Assembly: GCA_002440235.1 (NCBI GenBank)
Contig: DJRZ01000035.1
Coordinates: forward strand, 1 to 7,076
Origin: Alphaproteobacteria bacterium UBA6347
Lineage (GTDB): Bacteria > Pseudomonadota > Alphaproteobacteria > CAAGCB01 > CAG-977
Reading direction: 5' to 3'
DNA length: 7,076 nt
In this document: in pieces, positions 6,288 through 7,076 of the stretch
How the letters are laid out: the number at the start of each line of letters is the position of its first letter
Numbering within the stretch: position 1 is the stretch's first letter
Notes under the pieces: generated by a model
The model's input: the letters and a program-made list of their open reading frames with translations, nothing else
Told to the model about the DNA's origin: nothing
Database searches by the model: none
Made by a program: the position numbers and the translations under genes

Positions 6288-7076
6288 ATGTTGGATTCGG
6301 TGAAAAAATTTTTGCAAGAACCCGTAAAAAAATACGCGTGCGGGGAAAAGGCGCGACAGACATTGCAAAACACGTTCACCGCGTCGTCCGCGGAAAAAGC
6401 CGCCGATGAAAAGCGGCTGTTGGGCGGCATTTTGGAAACGCTGAATAAAACGGACAGCGGGCGCGAAACGTTGGAAGCCCTGTCGGATCTGGGCTACAGA
6501 ATCAAATTTCAGAATTTGGGCAAGCAGTTCGGCGGATATTGCAATTACGACGACCGTGTTATCGTGCTGAATCCGACGCGTTCCGAAAACTTTTTGGCGG
6601 TTGCCGTCGTGCATGAGGGACGGCACGGAATTCAGTTCGCTTCGGAAAAGGAAAACGCGCCGATTTTTGAACAGACGCGCGTCGCCGATATGTACAGAAT
6701 GCGCAAAGCGATCGAAGCGGACGCCTGCGCGCATCAATCGGCGTTCGCTTACGAATGCAAAGACATCGCCCCTGAAGTCTATGCCGAGCAGAAGCGGGAT
6801 TATCCGATGCTGACGGCGTATGAAACGGAACTGGAAAAGACGGGCGATAAAAAGAAAGCCATGCAGGCGGCATTCAAATCGTGGTACGATTTTCCGTACT
6901 ATCGCGACCTGTACGATGAATACTACAAGGACAACGGCGTTAAAGCCATGGCGGAAATCGGCAAACGGCAAAAAGATCCGACGTTCTTTTCCAAAGACTA
7001 TCCCGTCAAGGACGTTGTCGATTTGTGCCTGTATCGGGGAAAGCCGTACATGACGGCGGACTATTTGAATTCGGAC
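6288..7076 (+). CDS. Putative zinc metallopeptidase, HEXXH type, second of a tandem pair (3' end outside window)
   Basis: The reading frame is open from the ATG at 6288 to the window edge (263 residues, no stop reached). By comparison with its neighbour, roughly 65 residues are missing. It is a paralog of the preceding gene and colinear with it over the visible length. KYACGEKARQ is at exactly the same residues (15-24), followed by GRETLEALSDLGY, GGYC (82-85), the metal site VVHEGRHGIQ (HEXXH at 109-113) and EADACAH with E143, again 30 residues after the second His. Then come PEVYAE, GDKKKAMQ, a tyrosine-rich stretch and CLYRGKPY. Around the metal site (residues 107-169 against 108-170 of the first protein) I count 37 identical residues of 63 without gaps. 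No signal peptide or membrane helix is seen. The retained zinc ligands and divergence elsewhere suggest two active enzymes with different targets; function is otherwise unknown. Confidence 0.85.
   Translation, partial: MLDSVKKFLQEPVKKYACGEKARQTLQNTFTASSAEKAADEKRLLGGILETLNKTDSGRETLEALSDLGYRIKFQNLGKQFGGYCNYDDRVIVLNPTRSENFLAVAVVHEGRHGIQFASEKENAPIFEQTRVADMYRMRKAIEADACAHQSAFAYECKDIAPEVYAEQKRDYPMLTAYETELEKTGDKKKAMQAAFKSWYDFPYYRDLYDEYYKDNGVKAMAEIGKRQKDPTFFSKDYPVKDVVDLCLYRGKPYMTADYLNSD

Noticed and set aside
5255..6430. A 391-residue open frame on the - strand opposite the first metallopeptidase gene
   Set aside because: The + strand frame has a promoter, a ribosome-binding site, a conserved motif and a paralog. 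The antisense frame has none of these.

Overview
The window looks like chromosomal DNA of an alphaproteobacterium. It is GC-rich and densely packed, with every real gene on the + strand. The order nuoM, nuoN, birA (ligase only, no DNA-binding domain), rnj (RNase J) is the arrangement found at the end of the complex I operon in many Alphaproteobacteria. The divergent complex I subunits and the tandem pair of unusual HEXXH proteins at the right end suggest an uncultured, possibly host-associated lineage. That last point is a guess from memory and was not tested.

Layout. Positions 1-1026 hold the C-terminal part of NuoM, whose start lies outside the window. NuoN follows after 6 bases (1033-2406). 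BirA overlaps the nuoN stop by an ATGA junction (2403-3125), and RNase J follows (3143-4819). A short gene for a probable exported protein of unknown function follows at 4836-5222. Spacing is tight throughout and almost every start has a clear Shine-Dalgarno sequence, so 1-5222 reads as one transcription unit. The longest gap between genes is 71 bases (5223-5293) and carries a good sigma-70-type promoter. It drives a second unit of two tandem paralogous genes, 5294-6286 and 6288-7076, the latter cut off by the window edge. Both encode proteins with an HEXXH motif and a downstream glutamate, the signature of a zinc metallopeptidase (gluzincin type).

How the genes fit together. NuoM and NuoN are antiporter-like membrane subunits of NADH:quinone oxidoreductase (complex I). 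BirA attaches biotin to carboxylase carrier proteins, and RNase J processes and degrades RNA. These are housekeeping genes linked by position more than by pathway. The two putative metallopeptidases are a separate module with its own promoter and are the least understood part of the window. Both complex I subunits have lost several titratable residues that are normally conserved along the proton path, which is the other point worth following up.

No tRNA, rRNA, CRISPR array, insertion sequence or convincing Rho-independent terminator was seen.
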